A stretch of 64,000 nucleotides of DNA. Source: Mesorhizobium sp. STM 4661. Its GTDB lineage: Bacteria; Pseudomonadota; Alphaproteobacteria; Rhizobiales; Rhizobiaceae. The position numbers were made by a program, and so were the translations under genes. The stretch covers positions 101,188 to 165,187 of the forward strand of contig NZ_CAAF010000065.1 in assembly GCF_000359125.1 (NCBI RefSeq). The letters are read 5' to 3'. Below are positions 25,947 to 34,997 of this stretch, in pieces (the stretch's first letter is position 1; every line of letters begins with the position of its first letter). The notes beneath the pieces were generated by a model. It was given only the letters and a program-made list of their open reading frames with translations, made no database searches and was not told the origin of the DNA.

Positions 25947-26113
25947 GGGTGTGTTGAGATTGAGGTCAGGCCGAGCTGAGAACGGTGAGCTCCGAGAACC
26001 GGCCTACGCCGGACGTAGCCTTCATAGGGCGGAGGTGCTTGTGAAGGCTACGGCCGGCGAAGGCCGGCAGCGCAAGATCGCCGTTCGCAAGCCGGCTGAA
26101 TATCAACACGCCC
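25947..26113. repeat. 167-bp inverted-repeat element next to lolD
   Basis: Outer arms GGGTGTGTTGAGATT and (reverse complement) GGGCGTGTTGATATT bound an interior with further inverted segments (ACGTAGCCTTCA and TGAAGGCTACG). The right end runs into the lolD stop codon. A single arm-like sequence occurs near 23812. The transcript of this element would fold into a long stem and could act as a terminator or RNA-stability element for the proS-lolD operon. Confidence 0.75.
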
Positions 26114-26796
26114 TAAAGCGGGACCACTTTGCCGTCGGCGAGCGTCACGCGGCGATCCATGCGCGAGGCCAGCTCGTGATTATGGGTGGCGATCAGCGCC
26201 GCCAGGCCCGATTGCTTGACCAGCGCCTGCAGCGCTTCGAACACGTAGGAAGCGGTGACTGGGTCGAGATTGCCGGTCGGCTCGTCGGCAAGCAGCACCA
26301 GCGGGGCGTTGGCGACGGCGCGCGCAATCGCGACGCGCTGCTGCTCGCCGCCGGAGAGTTCCGACGGGCGATGCTGCGCCCGCTTGCCGATCTGCATGTA
26401 GTCGAGCAGTTGCGCCGCCCGCTCGGCCGCCTCCTTCGGCGCCAGCCCTTTGATGAGCTGCGGCATCATGATGTTTTCCAGCGCCGAGAATTCCGGCAGC
26501 AGATGATGGAACTGATAGACGAAGCCGACATCGTTGCGGCGGATCGCCGTGCGCTCGTCATCGGAGAGCCGCCCGCAGGCGCGTCCGGCCAGGATCACGT
26601 CGCCGGCGTCCGGCCGTTCCAGCAGCCCGGCGGTGTGCAGCAGCGTCGATTTGCCGGTGCCCGAAGGCGCCACCAGCGCCACGATCTCGCCGCGCCTCAG
26701 TGAAAAATCGGCGCCGTTGAGAATGGTCAGCTTGCGCGGCCCCTGGACATAGTGCCGCTCGACGCTCTTCAGCTCGATAATGGCCTCGGCCATCAT
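26113..26796 (-). CDS. Lipoprotein-releasing ABC transporter ATP-binding protein LolD
   Basis: A 227-aa MacB/LolD-type ATPase that drives release of lipoproteins from the inner membrane to LolA. Visible are Walker A APSGTGKST near residues 43-51, the Q-loop VYQFHHLLPEFSALEN (the LolD motif around the Q-loop), the signature LSGGEQQRVAIARA and Walker B VLLADEPTGNLD. The start at 26796 overlaps the permease stop as ATGA. The last gene of the operon. Confidence 0.92.
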   Translation of the reverse strand: MMAEAIIELKSVERHYVQGPRKLTILNGADFSLRRGEIVALVAPSGTGKSTLLHTAGLLERPDAGDVILAGRACGRLSDDERTAIRRNDVGFVYQFHHLLPEFSALENIMMPQLIKGLAPKEAAERAAQLLDYMQIGKRAQHRPSELSGGEQQRVAIARAVANAPLVLLADEPTGNLDPVTASYVFEALQALVKQSGLAALIATHNHELASRMDRRVTLADGKVVPL

Positions 26797-28079
26797 TCGT
26801 ACCTCAGCGCTTCGACCGGATCGAGCCTTGCCGCGCGCCATGCCGGAAACAGCGTCGCCAGGAACGACAGCACCAGCGCCATCAGCACCACGGAGATCGT
26901 CTCGCTGGCGTCCATGCGGGCCGGCAACTGGCTGAGGAAATAAAGCTCGGGATTGAACAGCCGCTCATTGGCCAGCCAGGAAAAGAACTGGCGGATGCGC
27001 TCGACATTGAGGCAGATGACAACGCCCAGCAGCACGCCGGCGATGGTGCCGACCACGCCGATCGCGGCACCCGTCATCAGGAAGATGCGCAGGATCGCGC
27101 CACGCGTGGCGCCCATGGTGCGCAGGATGGCGATGTCGTGGCCCTTGTCCTTCACCAGCATGATCAGGCCCGAAATGATGTTGAGCGCCGCCACCAGCAC
27201 GATCAGCGTCAGGATCATGAACATGACGTTGCGCTCGACCTGCAGCGCATCGAAGAACGTCTTGTTGCGCTCCCGCCAGTCGACGAGACTGACCGGGCGC
27301 TGGGCGGCCTCCTCGACCTTCGGTTTCAGCGCGTCGACATTGTCGGGATTGTCGACATAGATCTCGATCGTCTGGGCGCGGCCGTCCATGTTGAAATAGA
27401 GCTGCGCTTCCGAAAACGGCATATAGACGATGGAGCTGTCATACTCCGACATGCCGACCTCGAAGATCGCCGTGATCGGATAGCCCTTCATGCGCGGCGT
27501 CGTGCCGAGCGGCGTGACGTCGCCGTCGGGCGAGATCAGCGTGATGGTGTCGCCAAGCACGAGGCCGAGATTCTCGGCCATGCGGCTGCCGATGGCGACG
27601 CCCTCGCCTGTGTCGAAGCCAACGATCGAGCCTTGCTTGATGTTGTTGGCGACGATCGAGATCTTGCCCAGATCCTCGCCGCGTATGCCGCGCACCAGCG
27701 CCCCAGTGCCGCCGCCGATATTGCCTTGCGCCAGCACCTGCCCGTCGATCAGCGGAATGGCGTATTTGACGCCGGACACGCCGTTGATGCGGCTGGCGAC
27801 CTGCGCGTAGTCCTCCAGCGGCATATCCAGCGGCTGCACGATCAGATGGCCGTTGACGCCAAGGATGCGCGTCAGGAGCTCGGCGCGGAACCCGTTCATG
27901 ACAGCCATGACGACGATCAGCGTGGCGACGCCCAGCATGATGCCGAGAAAGGAGATTGAGGCGATGACAGAGATCACCGTCTCCTTGCGGCGCGAGCGCA
28001 GATAGCGCCACGCCACCATGCGCTCGAAGACGGAAAAAGGCCCGGCGGCCGTGGGTGTCGCTGCTGCCGCCTCGCTCAT
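26793..28079 (-). CDS. Lipoprotein-releasing ABC transporter permease LolC/LolE
   Basis: A 428-aa inner-membrane permease of the LolC/E family with four membrane helices: one after the N-terminus (about residues 40-62), a large periplasmic domain of about 220 residues, then three helices at the C-terminal end. The family start ERMVAWRYLRSRRKE and the segment GRFLQ-type coupling helix MRTMGATRGAILRIF are present. Only one permease gene is seen, so the exporter is probably a homodimer (LolF-type), as in many alphaproteobacteria. It overlaps proS by 4 bp. Confidence 0.92.
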   Translation of the reverse strand: MSEAAAATPTAAGPFSVFERMVAWRYLRSRRKETVISVIASISFLGIMLGVATLIVVMAVMNGFRAELLTRILGVNGHLIVQPLDMPLEDYAQVASRINGVSGVKYAIPLIDGQVLAQGNIGGGTGALVRGIRGEDLGKISIVANNIKQGSIVGFDTGEGVAIGSRMAENLGLVLGDTITLISPDGDVTPLGTTPRMKGYPITAIFEVGMSEYDSSIVYMPFSEAQLYFNMDGRAQTIEIYVDNPDNVDALKPKVEEAAQRPVSLVDWRERNKTFFDALQVERNVMFMILTLIVLVAALNIISGLIMLVKDKGHDIAILRTMGATRGAILRIFLMTGAAIGVVGTIAGVLLGVVICLNVERIRQFFSWLANERLFNPELYFLSQLPARMDASETISVVLMALVLSFLATLFPAWRAARLDPVEALRYE

Positions 28080-29404
28080 GCGGCGATACCGAAACGCTTT
28101 TTCACATCCGCGATCGGCAGCGTCTCGCGCTCGCCGTTGCTGCGGTTCTTGACCTCGACCTCGCCGGCGGCAACGCCGCGCGGCCCGACGATCACCTGCC
28201 AGGGCAGGCCGATCAGGTCGGCGGTGGCGAACTTGCCGCCCGGCCGCTGGTCGGTGTCGTCGTAGAGCACATCCTTGCCCGCTGCGGTGAAAGCTGAATT
28301 AAGCTCATCGCAGACCCGGTCGCAGTCGGCGTCGCCGGCCTTCATGTTGATCAGGCCGATGTCGAATGGCGCCACCGCCTCGGGCCAGATGATGCCGTTG
28401 TCGTCATGGCTGGCCTCGATGATGGCCGCGACCAGCCGTGACGGGCCGATGCCGTAGGAGCCCCCCGAGACGAAATGGTCCTTGCCGTCGGGTCCGGTTA
28501 CCTTGGCACCCATCGGCTTGGAATATTTGTCGCCGAAATGGAAAATATGCCCGACCTCGATGCCGCGCGCCGAGACGCGGTCGCCCTCGGCGAGCCTGTC
28601 CCAGGCCGCTTCGTCATGCATTTCGTCGGTCGCCGCGTAGGGCGTTGTCCACGTCTTGACGATCCCGGCAATCTCGGCGTCGTTCGAAAAGTCGGTATTC
28701 GCTCCCGGCACATCCAGCGAAAGATAGTCGCGATGGCAGAAGACCTGGCTCTCGCCAGTGTCGGCCAGGATGATGAACTCGTGGCTGAGGTCGCCGCCGA
28801 TCGGCCCGGTGTCGGCGCGCATCGGAATGGCCTGAAGGCCCATGCGCGTGAACGTCCTGAGATAGGACACGAACATCCTGTTATAGGCTGCCTTGGCGCC
28901 CTCATAGTCGAGGTCGAAGGAATAGGCGTCCTTCATCAGGAACTCGCGCGAGCGCATGACGCCGAAGCGCGGCCGCACCTCGTCGCGGAATTTCCACTGG
29001 ATGTGATAGAGGTTGATCGGCAGGTCCTTGTAGGACCTGACATAGGAGCGGAAGATCTCGGTGACCATTTCCTCATTGGTCGGACCGTAGAGCATGTCGC
29101 GGTCCTGCCGGTCCTTGATGCGCAGCATCTCCTTGCCATAGTCCTCATAGCGGCCGCTTTCGCGCCACAACTCGGCCGACTGGATAGTCGGCATCAGGAT
29201 TTCGAGCGCGCCGGCACGGTCCTGCTCCTCGCGAATGATCCGGCAGACCTTGTCCAGCACGCGTTTGCCGAGCGGCAGCCAGGAAAAGCTGCCCTGCCCC
29301 TGCTGGTGGATCATGCCGGCGCGCAGCATCAGCCGATGCGAGACGATTTCGGCCTCGCGCGGATTTTCTTTGAGAATGGGCAGGAAATAGCGCGACAAAC
29401 GCAT
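28076..29404 (-). CDS. Prolyl-tRNA synthetase ProS
   Basis: A 442-aa class II synthetase of the short bacterial form that lacks the inserted editing domain. Motif regions are MLRAGMIHQQGQGSFSWLPLG, the motif 2 stretch KFRDEVRPRFGVMRSREFLMKDAYSF, motif 3 SGGSYGIGPSRLVAAIIE, and a C-terminal anticodon-binding domain with a thioredoxin-like pattern. ATG 29404 matches the usual family N-terminus MRLSRYFLP. The downstream gene overlaps as ATGA. Lacking the editing domain means that mischarged Ala-tRNAPro must be cleared by a separate YbaK/ProX-type factor if at all. Confidence 0.93.
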   Translation of the reverse strand: MRLSRYFLPILKENPREAEIVSHRLMLRAGMIHQQGQGSFSWLPLGKRVLDKVCRIIREEQDRAGALEILMPTIQSAELWRESGRYEDYGKEMLRIKDRQDRDMLYGPTNEEMVTEIFRSYVRSYKDLPINLYHIQWKFRDEVRPRFGVMRSREFLMKDAYSFDLDYEGAKAAYNRMFVSYLRTFTRMGLQAIPMRADTGPIGGDLSHEFIILADTGESQVFCHRDYLSLDVPGANTDFSNDAEIAGIVKTWTTPYAATDEMHDEAAWDRLAEGDRVSARGIEVGHIFHFGDKYSKPMGAKVTGPDGKDHFVSGGSYGIGPSRLVAAIIEASHDDNGIIWPEAVAPFDIGLINMKAGDADCDRVCDELNSAFTAAGKDVLYDDTDQRPGGKFATADLIGLPWQVIVGPRGVAAGEVEVKNRSNGERETLPIADVKKRFGIAA

Positions 29405-29671
29405 GGACTGATCCGTGAGAGAGGATTGCCGCACCGGAATCGGCGCGGCGCTGGCTTGCTTGCCCCGGCTTCATAGCTATTTCATGACGGAATGGAAACC
29501 CGGCCCATGGCGTCGAAATGGCGCTGCGACGGGTGCGGCGGTGTCGCATTAAGCCTTGCTGGTCGTTTCGCAAGCAACGCCTGCCACACTATTGTGCAGT
29601 GCAGCACGAGATTGCCTGTTTCGAGGCAAAATTCTGCGTGACAATTTCACCTGCCTTAGGCTAGTGTGCCC

Positions 29672-29822
29672 TGATAACCGAGAGGGCGGAGAATAATCTG
29701 CTCTCCTACGCGGTCAAAGTCTTGGGAGGATGCGATCTAGGCGCGGTTACTCGCTGCCGCCGGATACCGGAAACAGATCGGACGCGTTTAAATTGCAAGG
29801 CCTCGTGCCTTGCATTTTTTTT
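29672..29822 (+). ncRNA. Candidate small RNA with terminator
   Basis: A 150-nt stretch with strong local structure: GCCCT/AGGGC hairpin near 29678-29697, GGAG/CTCC stem near 29688-29706, GCGG...CCGC near 29742-29760 and CCGGATACCGG near 29760-29770. It ends in an intrinsic terminator at 29795-29822 (stem GCAAGGC/GCCTTGC then eight T). A possible promoter is CGTGAC at 29637-29642 with CTAGTG after 18 bp. No open reading frame fits. The length would suit 6S RNA, but I do not recognise a known family. Confidence 0.5.
29795..29822 (+). terminator. Intrinsic terminator
   Basis: A perfect 7-bp stem (GCAAGGC and GCCTTGC), 5-nt loop and A followed by eight T. It points in the plus direction, opposite to all neighbouring genes, which implies a plus-strand transcript ending here. 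Confidence 0.85.
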
Positions 29823-30176
29823 GTGCAATCATCTGCTTAGCACAGCTTATTGCCATACTGCTTTGTCCCACGCATGTCGCTCAAAGTACGCCCATGCGCC
29901 CGGCGCGAGGTTACCCGGCTAACGCGCATAAAACAAGAAATTGACGCGCGTAACATGAATCCTTTTGGCACGACGCGCGCTCGCGGCAGCACGACAAATC
30001 CGGAAGCCGGCTTTGTTTTTCGGCGCCGAAAGCGCGTCGCGTTGAAACGGATTCGGTCGACGCGCTTTCGGTCTTTGTTTGTGCATGTCGTGGTCCCAAA
30101 ACCGCTGCGCACTTTTGGGCGACATGCATCAGCGGCGCTCGCCTTCAGGACAGCGGAAAGAGCCTTGCCGGCTATG
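29823..30176. other. Repeat-rich intergenic region
   Basis: Between the candidate sRNA and the DUF1467 gene. It holds the GCATGTCG-type repeat (30083-30127) and a region of GCGCG-rich inverted segments (about 29915-30075). Open frames on both strands here have no coding character. I see no gene. Confidence 0.6.
30083..30127. repeat. GCATGTCG-type inverted repeat, copy 3
   Basis: Arms GCATGTCG and CGACATGC with inner CCCAAAAC and CTTTTGGG. It is the reverse orientation of the copy at 22990-23034. Confidence 0.85.
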
Positions 30177-30461
30177 CTAATGCTTAGGGCTCTGGCTGAA
30201 ATCCGGCACGATGTGCGGGATGTCGTCGATGCCGAGTCCCAGCCCTCTGGTGATGCCGTAGAAGATGCCCATGAGGATCAGCGTGGCGATGGTCGTCCTG
30301 AACGCGGCGCGCAGCATATGCGGTCCGCGCGGCGCGCTCGGAACCGTGCCCAGCGTCACGTCATCGTCTTCGTCCTGTGTCCGCATGCTGAACGGCAGCA
30401 CGGCGAACAGCACGACCCACCAGGTGGCGAAGAACAGGGCGATGAACGAAACCCAGCTCAT
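30177..30461 (-). CDS. DUF1467 family small membrane protein
   Basis: A 94-aa membrane protein with two hydrophobic helices (about residues 4-22 and 58-75) and a charged loop carrying acidic clusters (TQDEDDD). The family (DUF1467) is typical of alphaproteobacteria and has no assigned role. It overlaps the end of mce by 4 bp and so is co-transcribed with it. Confidence 0.85.
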   Translation of the reverse strand: MSWVSFIALFFATWWVVLFAVLPFSMRTQDEDDDVTLGTVPSAPRGPHMLRAAFRTTIATLILMGIFYGITRGLGLGIDDIPHIVPDFSQSPKH

Positions 30462-30862
30462 GCTTGCTCCAGTTCGACCAGCGTGCCGAAGAAATCCTTG
30501 GGATGCAGAAATAGCACCGGCTTGCCATGCGCGCCGGTCCTTGGGTTGCCGTCGCCCAGCACACGCGCGCCGCTGGCTTTGAGCTGATCCCGCGCGGCCA
30601 GGATGTCATCGACCTCGTAGCAGACATGATGCATGCCGCCCGAGGGATTCTTTTCAAGAAACGCCGCGATCGGCGAGCCCTCGCCGAGCGGCTCGAGCAG
30701 TTCGATCTTGGTGTTGCCGACATCGACGAACACCACGGTCACGCCATGTTCCGGCAGCGCCTGCGGCGCCGTCACCCGAGCGCCGAGCGTATCGCGATAG
30801 GCCGCGATCGCCGCGGCCAGATCCGGCACGGCAAGCGCGACATGGTTCAGGCGTCCGAGCAT
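30458..30862 (-). CDS. Methylmalonyl-CoA epimerase
   Basis: A 134-aa vicinal-oxygen-chelate fold protein that interconverts (R)- and (S)-methylmalonyl-CoA. It opens with LGRLNHVALAVPDLAAA, has the metal-binding histidines in NHVALAV and MHHVCYEV, a glutamate in KIELLEP and a C-terminal FFGTLVELEQA. ATG 30862 starts the domain; the upstream open frame runs through a G-rich repeat and is not favoured. Methylmalonyl-CoA mutase is a cobalamin enzyme, a loose link to the cob genes. Confidence 0.92.
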   Translation of the reverse strand: MLGRLNHVALAVPDLAAAIAAYRDTLGARVTAPQALPEHGVTVVFVDVGNTKIELLEPLGEGSPIAAFLEKNPSGGMHHVCYEVDDILAARDQLKASGARVLGDGNPRTGAHGKPVLFLHPKDFFGTLVELEQA

Positions 30863-30878
30863 AAGGGCTCCCAGGTTA

Positions 30879-30995
30879 GGGGAGAAGGGAGTAGGGCAGT
30901 AAGGGAGTAGGGCAAAACAGGATCGAGAAGTGCAGACTGTTTGCGCTCCTACTTCCTCCTTCCCCACTCCCCTACTGCCTTACTCCCCTACTCCC
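30879..30995. repeat. Inverted arrays of the octamer GGGAGTAG
   Basis: Left array at 30879-30913 and an inverted right array at about 30945-30995, built from octamers of the form GGGAGTAR/GGCAGTAA, with a 30-bp centre that has no open frame. The right array touches the rnj stop codon. The layout is the same as the heptamer inverted repeats that bound the four-helix-bundle element at 48806-49249, but here no gene lies inside. It fills the rnj-mce gap. Confidence 0.8.
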
Positions 30996-32666
30996 TCATC
31001 TTGTGACAAACACCGTCACCAGCGGCTTCTTGCCCCAGGCTTCGTTGGCGGCACCGCGCACGGCACGGCGCACCGCCTCCTGCACGAGGTCCAGGTCTTT
31101 TCGGCGCTGACGGGGGATGGAGTCCACGGCGCCGATTGCCGCATCGAGCATCAGGTCTTCCAGGGTTTCGCCGCTGGCATCGGCCTCGGCGACGCCGATG
31201 GCGACCAGATCGGGATCGCCGGCGAGCTCATATTTGTCGTCGAGCACGACATTGACCGCGACATGGCCGGCAAAGGACAGCTTGCGCCGGTCGCGAATGC
31301 CCATCGCCTGGTCGGTGCCGATCAGGCGACCGTCCTTGTAGACGCGGCCGAAAGGCACCTGGTCGATGATCGTGGCGGCACCGGGATAGAGCCTGAGCAT
31401 GTCGCCGTCGCGCACCTGCGCCACCTGGCCGATGCCGGACATCGACATCAGCGAGCCCTGCGCCACCAGATGCGCCGCTTCGCCATGCACGGGTACGCCG
31501 ATCCGCGGGCGCACCCATTCATACATCTTGCGCAATTCGTTGCGGCGAGGATGGCCGGAGACATGCACCAGCGCGTCCCCGTCCTCGATGATCTTCATGC
31601 CTAGGTCGATCAGGCGGTTCTTGATCTCGAGAATCGCTTTCTCGTTGCCGGGTATGGTGCGCGAGGAAAATACCACCGTATCGCCAGCCGTTAGCGACAC
31701 CGATTTCATCTCGTCGCGCGACAGTTTGGCGAGTGCCGCCAGTGGCTCGCCCTGGCTGCCGGTGCAGATGATGACCAGGTTTTCGCGCGGGATGAAACCG
31801 TAATCCTCCTCGGCGATGAATTCGGGCAGCCCGTCCATATAGCCGAGTTCGCCCGCCACATCGATGACGCGCTTCAACGAACGGCCGAGCACCAGACACT
31901 GGCGACCGGCGTTGCGCGCCGCCTTGGCGATGGAGACGATGCGCCCGACATTGGAGGAGAATGTGGTGACGGCAACACGGCCCTTGGCGTTCTGGATGAC
32001 GCCCTTGAGGCCCTCGCCCACCGCCACTTCCGACGGCGACTCCCCTTCCCGCATCGCATTGGTGGAATCGCAGATCAGCGCCAGCACGCCCTTGTCGCCA
32101 TAGGCGCGGAAGCGCGCCTCGTCGGTCTTCGGTCCGATGGTCGGCTCCGGGTCGATCTTCCAGTCGCCGGTGTGGATGACGGTGCCGGCCGGCGAGGTGA
32201 TCGCCAATGACATCGGCTCCGGAATGGAGTGCGCCACCGGGATGGCCTCGATCTCGAACGGGCCGACGGTGAATTTTTCGCCGGCCCGGTAGATCGTCAA
32301 CGGGATCTTCGGCGCCCCTTGCTCGCCCTGCCGCTTGGCTTCCAGCAATCCGGCGCTGAACGGCGTCATCCAGACCGGCGCCTTGAGCTTCGGCCAGATG
32401 TCGAGCAGCGCGCCGTAGTGATCTTCGTGCGCGTGGGTGATGACGATGCCGCGCAGATTGGCGAGATTCTCCTCGATAAAGCGCGTGTCGGGCAGCACCA
32501 GGTCGACGCCAGGCAGGCTGGCATCGGGAAAGGTCACGCCGACATCGACGACGATCCACTCGCGCGCATTGGCCGGCCCGTAGCCATAGAGGGCGAAGTT
32601 CATGCCGATCTCGCCGACGCCGCCGAGCGGCACGAAGACGAGTTCGGCGTTTTCCGCTTTCGCCAT
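30996..32666 (-). CDS. Ribonuclease J
   Basis: A 556-aa metallo-beta-lactamase/beta-CASP nuclease with endo- and 5'-exonuclease activity in RNA maturation. The zinc motif HAHEDH is at residues 78-83, with a later histidine in HTGDWK. The beta-CASP core has TGSQGEPLAALAKLSR, SSRTIPGNEKAI and SGHPRRNEL, followed by the RNase J C-terminal domain. Length and motif order match the family. It is followed by the GGGAGTAG element and mce. Confidence 0.95.
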   Translation of the reverse strand: MAKAENAELVFVPLGGVGEIGMNFALYGYGPANAREWIVVDVGVTFPDASLPGVDLVLPDTRFIEENLANLRGIVITHAHEDHYGALLDIWPKLKAPVWMTPFSAGLLEAKRQGEQGAPKIPLTIYRAGEKFTVGPFEIEAIPVAHSIPEPMSLAITSPAGTVIHTGDWKIDPEPTIGPKTDEARFRAYGDKGVLALICDSTNAMREGESPSEVAVGEGLKGVIQNAKGRVAVTTFSSNVGRIVSIAKAARNAGRQCLVLGRSLKRVIDVAGELGYMDGLPEFIAEEDYGFIPRENLVIICTGSQGEPLAALAKLSRDEMKSVSLTAGDTVVFSSRTIPGNEKAILEIKNRLIDLGMKIIEDGDALVHVSGHPRRNELRKMYEWVRPRIGVPVHGEAAHLVAQGSLMSMSGIGQVAQVRDGDMLRLYPGAATIIDQVPFGRVYKDGRLIGTDQAMGIRDRRKLSFAGHVAVNVVLDDKYELAGDPDLVAIGVAEADASGETLEDLMLDAAIGAVDSIPRQRRKDLDLVQEAVRRAVRGAANEAWGKKPLVTVFVTR

Positions 32667-32715
32667 GTTTTTTCCCTTCCTGGCCGGTTAGGCCAAGCCT
32701 GTTAGACCAAGCCTG

Positions 32716-33537
32716 TTAGACCCCGGCCGACGCAACCGCGCCGAAATGCACATCGCCGGCGGCGATCGTCAGAACCGAACCCTCATCGTCGCGGATCACG
32801 AAACGGCAGTCCTCGTCAATGGTCTCGAACGTGCCGCGCACCACATTACCGTCAATTCTGACAGCAACCTGCCCGCCAAGTCCCGCCGCGCGCGCCAGCC
32901 AGCGTTGCCTGACGGCTGACAGCCCGCGCCCGTCGTTCCACAGCCGCGCATTCTCGCTCCAGGCATCCGACAGCGCCAGAAACAACGTCTCGGCATCGCA
33001 AGCAGCACCCAGCGCGCTGAGCGATGTCGCCGGATAAGGCAAATCCTCGGGATATGCCACCACATTGACGCCGATGCCGACCGCCACCGCGAAACGGCCG
33101 CCATCCAGCATCGCCGATTCCAGCAGGATGCCGGCAAGCTTGGCGCCGGAAGCGAGCACGTCGTTCGGCCATTTCAGCTCGAAACGGTTTTTCCCCTCGC
33201 TGGCGCCGTCGAGACCGATCGAGATCCTGCCCTTCGGCACGACGGCGTCGAGCGCATCGGCCAGCGCCAGTCCGGCGACGAAGCCGAGGGTTGCGGCAAG
33301 GCGAAGTTCGGCATTGGTGACGACAAGCAGCGTCGCCGCCAGATTGCCTTCGGGCGTCGCCCAGATCCGGCCGCGCCGGCCACGCCCGCTTTCCTGCTTC
33401 TTTGAAACGACCCAGAGCTTGCCGGGATCGCCCGCTCGCGCATGATCCAGCGCCAGCGCATTGGTGGAACCGACCGTGTCATGCGCCTCGAGCCGGAAGC
33501 CGTCCGACGCCGCGGTTGGAGCCAGCCGAAATGCCAT
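32716..33537 (-). CDS. Biotin--[acetyl-CoA-carboxylase] ligase BirA
   Basis: A 273-aa biotin protein ligase without the N-terminal DNA-binding domain, so it is a ligase but not a repressor. Motifs: STNALALDHA, the biotin-AMP loop GRGRRGR (near residues 52-58), KWPNDVL near residues 120-126 with the biotin-site lysine, and a C-terminal SH3-like domain. Its gene starts 6 bp downstream of the nuoN stop, so it rides with the nuo transcript. Confidence 0.92.
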   Translation of the reverse strand: MAFRLAPTAASDGFRLEAHDTVGSTNALALDHARAGDPGKLWVVSKKQESGRGRRGRIWATPEGNLAATLLVVTNAELRLAATLGFVAGLALADALDAVVPKGRISIGLDGASEGKNRFELKWPNDVLASGAKLAGILLESAMLDGGRFAVAVGIGVNVVAYPEDLPYPATSLSALGAACDAETLFLALSDAWSENARLWNDGRGLSAVRQRWLARAAGLGGQVAVRIDGNVVRGTFETIDEDCRFVIRDDEGSVLTIAAGDVHFGAVASAGV

Positions 33538-33542
33538 CCCGT

Positions 33543-34979
33543 CTAAAAGAAGGTCTTTGCGGCGGCTTCGGCATAGGTGCCGATCGGTCCGCCGATCAGC
33601 ACGTAGAACAGCACGAAGGCGCCACTGACGCCGAGCACGACACGCAACTCGCTCGCCATCGGCACGAAGCCGCCGACCGGTTCATCGAACCACATGATCT
33701 TGATGATGCGCAGATAGTAATAGGCACCCACCACCGAGGCCAGAACGCCGATGATCGCCAGCGCGTAGAGATTGGCGTTGATGGCGGCGAGGAACACGTA
33801 CCACTTTCCCCAGAAGCCGGCGAGCGGCGGAATGCCGGCCAGCGAGAACATCAGGATGGTCAGGATCGTCGCCATGACCGGATTGGTCGAGGACAGGCCG
33901 GCGAGATCGCTGATCCGTTCGACATTGCCTTCCTTGCGCCGCATGGCGAGGATGAAGGCGAAGGTGCCGAGCGTCATCACCAGATAGATCAGCATGTAGA
34001 TGGCGACGCCGCGCACACCAGCCTGGCTGTTGGCGGCAAGGCCGACCAGCGCGTAGCCCATATGGCCGATGGAGGAATAGGCCATCAGCCGCTTGATGTT
34101 GGTTTGGCCGATGGCCGCGAAGGCGCCGAGCGCCATCGAGGCGATCGAGATGAAGACGATGATCTGCTGCCAGTCGGACGCAATCGGCTTGAACGCCCCC
34201 ATGGTGACGCGCACCAAAAGGGCCATCGCCGCCATCTTCGGCGCCGCCGCCAGGAAGGCCGTCACCGGTGTCGGCGCGCCCTCATAGACGTCCGGCGTCC
34301 ACATGTGGAACGGCACCGCCGATATCTTGAAGGCGAGGCCGGCCAGCACGAAGACCAGGCCGAAGACGAGGCCAAGCTGCCGCTCGCCGCTGCCAAGTGC
34401 TGCGGCGATCTCCTGGAAGCCGGTGTTGCCGGTGTAACCGTAGACGAGGCTGATGCCGTAAAGCAGCATGCCCGACGACAGCGCGCCGAGGACGAAATAT
34501 TTCAACCCGGCCTCGGTCGAGCGCAGATTGTCGCGGTTGATCGCCGCCAGCACGTAGATCGCCAGCGATTGCAGTTCGAGGCCGAGATAGAGCCCGATCA
34601 TGCCATTGGCCGAGATCATCAGCATCATGCCGAGCGTGCACAGCAGGATCAGCACCGGATACTCGAACTTGTCGAAATGCTCGGCCTTGGCAAAGCGCAT
34701 CGACATCACCAGCGTCACCGCCGAACCGATCAGCGCCAGCACCTTCATGAAGCGGGCAAAGGAATCCTGGATGAAGGCGTTGCCATAGGCACTGCCCTGT
34801 CCGGCGGAAAAGATCACCCAGGCGCCGGCGACCACCAGGATGACAACGGCAAGACCGGTCACCGTGGTGGTGTTGTTCGTGCGCGAATAGGCACCCACCA
34901 TCAGCAGCGCCAAGGCGCCGATGGCAAGGATCAGCTCTGGCGTCGAGAGCGACAGGCTGGAGAGAAGGTCCGGCGTCAT
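33543..34979 (-). CDS. NADH-quinone oxidoreductase subunit N
   Basis: A 478-aa membrane subunit of complex I with about fourteen helices, one of the three antiporter-like proton channels. Key ion-path residues include a lysine within the central discontinuous helices (ALLVRVTMGAFK region) and a glutamate in helix 5. I chose the ATG at 34979; a TTG 9 bp upstream is in frame. It lies last in the canonical nuo order. Confidence 0.94.
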   Translation of the reverse strand: MTPDLLSSLSLSTPELILAIGALALLMVGAYSRTNNTTTVTGLAVVILVVAGAWVIFSAGQGSAYGNAFIQDSFARFMKVLALIGSAVTLVMSMRFAKAEHFDKFEYPVLILLCTLGMMLMISANGMIGLYLGLELQSLAIYVLAAINRDNLRSTEAGLKYFVLGALSSGMLLYGISLVYGYTGNTGFQEIAAALGSGERQLGLVFGLVFVLAGLAFKISAVPFHMWTPDVYEGAPTPVTAFLAAAPKMAAMALLVRVTMGAFKPIASDWQQIIVFISIASMALGAFAAIGQTNIKRLMAYSSIGHMGYALVGLAANSQAGVRGVAIYMLIYLVMTLGTFAFILAMRRKEGNVERISDLAGLSSTNPVMATILTILMFSLAGIPPLAGFWGKWYVFLAAINANLYALAIIGVLASVVGAYYYLRIIKIMWFDEPVGGFVPMASELRVVLGVSGAFVLFYVLIGGPIGTYAEAAAKTFF

Positions 34980-34997
34980 GGTTCGCAAAACCCCTGG

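Noticed and set aside
29837..30112. 91-aa minus-strand frame and overlapping plus-strand frame in the repeat region
   Set aside because: Both run through GCATGTCG-type repeats and GCGCG palindromes and have no family features or ribosome sites.
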